A DNA stretch of 32,164 nt, taken from Chloroflexota bacterium (lineage in GTDB: Bacteria > Chloroflexota > Dehalococcoidia > Lucifugimonadales > UBA3495). Made by a program: the position numbers and the translations under genes. The stretch spans positions 1-32,164 of the forward strand of contig JAPPLU010000035.1 of the NCBI GenBank assembly GCA_028874075.1, given 5' to 3'. The notes beneath the pieces were generated by a model, which had not been told where the DNA came from, did not search any database, and worked only from the letters and a program-made list of their open reading frames with translations. This document shows, piece after piece, positions 31,122 to 32,164 of the stretch. Within the stretch, counting starts at the first letter, position 1. Each line of letters begins with the position of its first letter.

Positions 31122-31211
31122 CTTCCCCCTCCTTGGGGAAAGGCTGGGATGGGCGTGTGGCGAAACTCGGCCAGGCAGCCCGCCTCATCCTGTATATCCT
31201 GTGTATCCATG
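31122..31211. repeat. Intergenic repeat mosaic
   Basis: CCTTCCCCCTCCTTGGGGAA folds on itself and is followed by GGCTGGGATGGG, a relative of the spacer element at 13893. Further on, TCCTGTATATCCTGTGTATC at 31188-31207 is a near-tandem word seen between genes in many genomes. An ATG at 31209 arises at its end. Confidence 0.45.
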
Positions 31212-31238
31212 TTAGAACCAAAAGCAACGGAGGAAACC

Positions 31239-32114
31239 TTGGAACCAACCAGCAAATACGTCCAGGCCAACGGCATTACCTTGCACGGCCTGACCTGGGG
31301 AAACCCGGAAAGTCCCCTCCTGATAATGACCCACGGCATCGGGCTGTGCGCCATGGTGTGGCGTCCCCTGGCCGAAGACCTGGCCCGGGACTACTACGTC
31401 TTCTCCCTGGACCTGCGGGGTCACGGCGATTCAGGCAAGCCCGGCGGCTACACCTTCAACGACATGGCCGAAGACGTAATTGGCCTGGTTCAAGCCCTAA
31501 ACCCTCCCCATCCGCCGTATGGAATCGGTCACTCTGCCGGCGGCATGACCATCATGATTGCCAATTCCAAGGCCCCGGGCACCGTTGGTCCTACCGTGCT
31601 GGTGGATACCCGGGTGGGACCAGCCCTGGAAGTTTATGCCCCCGAGGAGCGAGAGGAGCGGATGAATCGCACGCGCAACAAGCGTTCCATCTGGGAGTCA
31701 CGGGAGATCATGTACGATGCCTACCGCAACCGCCGGGTCTTCAGCACCTGGACCGACGACGCGGTGCGGGACTACATCTACGGCGGCACCCGCCTGTTGG
31801 ATGACGGCCGGGCCGAATTGAAATGCCCCACCGACGTGGAGGCCATCTATTACGAAGCCCGCCATTCCCTTAACCCCACGCCCTACTTGAAAGCGTTGTC
31901 CGGGGACTACCTGCTATTGCTCGGCAACACCGGCAACTACCCGGACGAGGCAGCCAGGGACAGCGATGAGGTCCGGTACTTCCTGAACGAGGTCAAGGGC
32001 GCCAGGATGGAAACCCTGCCCAAGGGATCCCACTTCGTCGCCATGGAGGACCCCGACCTGGTCCTGGCATCGGCCCGCAGGTACCTGGACGGCCACCGCC
32101 TGGGCGGCGACTAA
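31239..32114 (+). CDS. Alpha/beta hydrolase
   Basis: I place the start at the TTG 31239, which has CGGAGG five bases upstream, giving 291 residues. An ATG at 31209 lies in repeat sequence without a ribosome site. The fold is complete: LLIMTHGIGLCAMVWR, VFSLDLRGHGDSGKP, nucleophile elbow GHSAGGMT (Ser), a cap of about 80 residues, LLLLGNTGNYPDEA near the acid position, and the His in PKGSHFVAMEDPD. It resembles the hydrolase at 21574 in size and layout, but the two are not close copies. Soluble; substrate unknown. Confidence 0.8.
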   Translation: MEPTSKYVQANGITLHGLTWGNPESPLLIMTHGIGLCAMVWRPLAEDLARDYYVFSLDLRGHGDSGKPGGYTFNDMAEDVIGLVQALNPPHPPYGIGHSAGGMTIMIANSKAPGTVGPTVLVDTRVGPALEVYAPEEREERMNRTRNKRSIWESREIMYDAYRNRRVFSTWTDDAVRDYIYGGTRLLDDGRAELKCPTDVEAIYYEARHSLNPTPYLKALSGDYLLLLGNTGNYPDEAARDSDEVRYFLNEVKGARMETLPKGSHFVAMEDPDLVLASARRYLDGHRLGGD

Positions 32115-32164
32115 ACTAAAGCCAAGGTGGGATGTGCATATACCTGGGGTTTTGGGTCAGGCCG
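32115..32164. other. Right edge of the window
   Basis: Fifty bases after the last stop. No feature can be recognised. Confidence 0.5.

Overview
The window is GC-rich, densely packed bacterial DNA. The gene set (orphan NHL proteins, ACMSD-like amidohydrolases, carboxymuconolactone-decarboxylase relatives, a DUF35 protein, stand-alone alpha/beta hydrolases) and the style of the serine recombinase suggest an uncultured Chloroflexota of the Dehalococcoidia/SAR202 type. This placement is inferred from gene content; no rRNA or marker gene is present.

Positions 1 to about 10,100 are the right-hand part of an integrated conjugative or mobilisable element. In order it carries the C-terminal end of a probable type IV coupling protein, a replication-relaxation family protein, a HEPN-like protein coupled to an AlbA/Schlafen-type ATP-binding regulator, a leftward operon of one tiny ORF plus five small helix-turn-helix proteins (four of them diverged paralogues), a divergent XRE repressor/ImmA-like pair, and a ribbon-helix-helix gene overlapping a large serine recombinase. 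The recombinase lacks a block of about 110 residues between its catalytic and zinc-ribbon parts, and its frame runs antisense through adjacent tRNA-Arg(CCU) and tRNA-Ala(CGC) genes. The 3' end of the tRNA-Arg is therefore the likely attachment site. The other end of the element is outside the window.

From 10,256 to the right edge lies ordinary chromosome: small metabolic operons separated by repeat-bearing spacers. They include two carboxymuconolactone-decarboxylase-like proteins, an MqnA-like protein beside a methylenetetrahydrofolate reductase-like protein, a DUF35/SDR pair, a ketopantoate reductase-like enzyme overlapping a large lipoprotein, a dual-specificity phosphatase, a sugar-isomerase-like TIM barrel with a dienelactone-hydrolase-like enzyme, two further alpha/beta hydrolases, a tandem NHL pair, a bifunctional class II aldolase/dehydrogenase, a tandem amidohydrolase pair, a DUF433/DUF5615 toxin-antitoxin-like pair, and a B12-binding/radical-SAM-like protein without its cluster cysteines. 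Many look like oxidative or hydrolytic catabolism of organic acids and sugars, but no complete pathway can be assigned.

The 15.2-16.4 kb spacer is the main non-coding block and carries several short direct and inverted repeats. One of its repeats recurs beside the tRNA genes. Sigma70-like promoters with 17-18 nt spacers can be read upstream of several operons.
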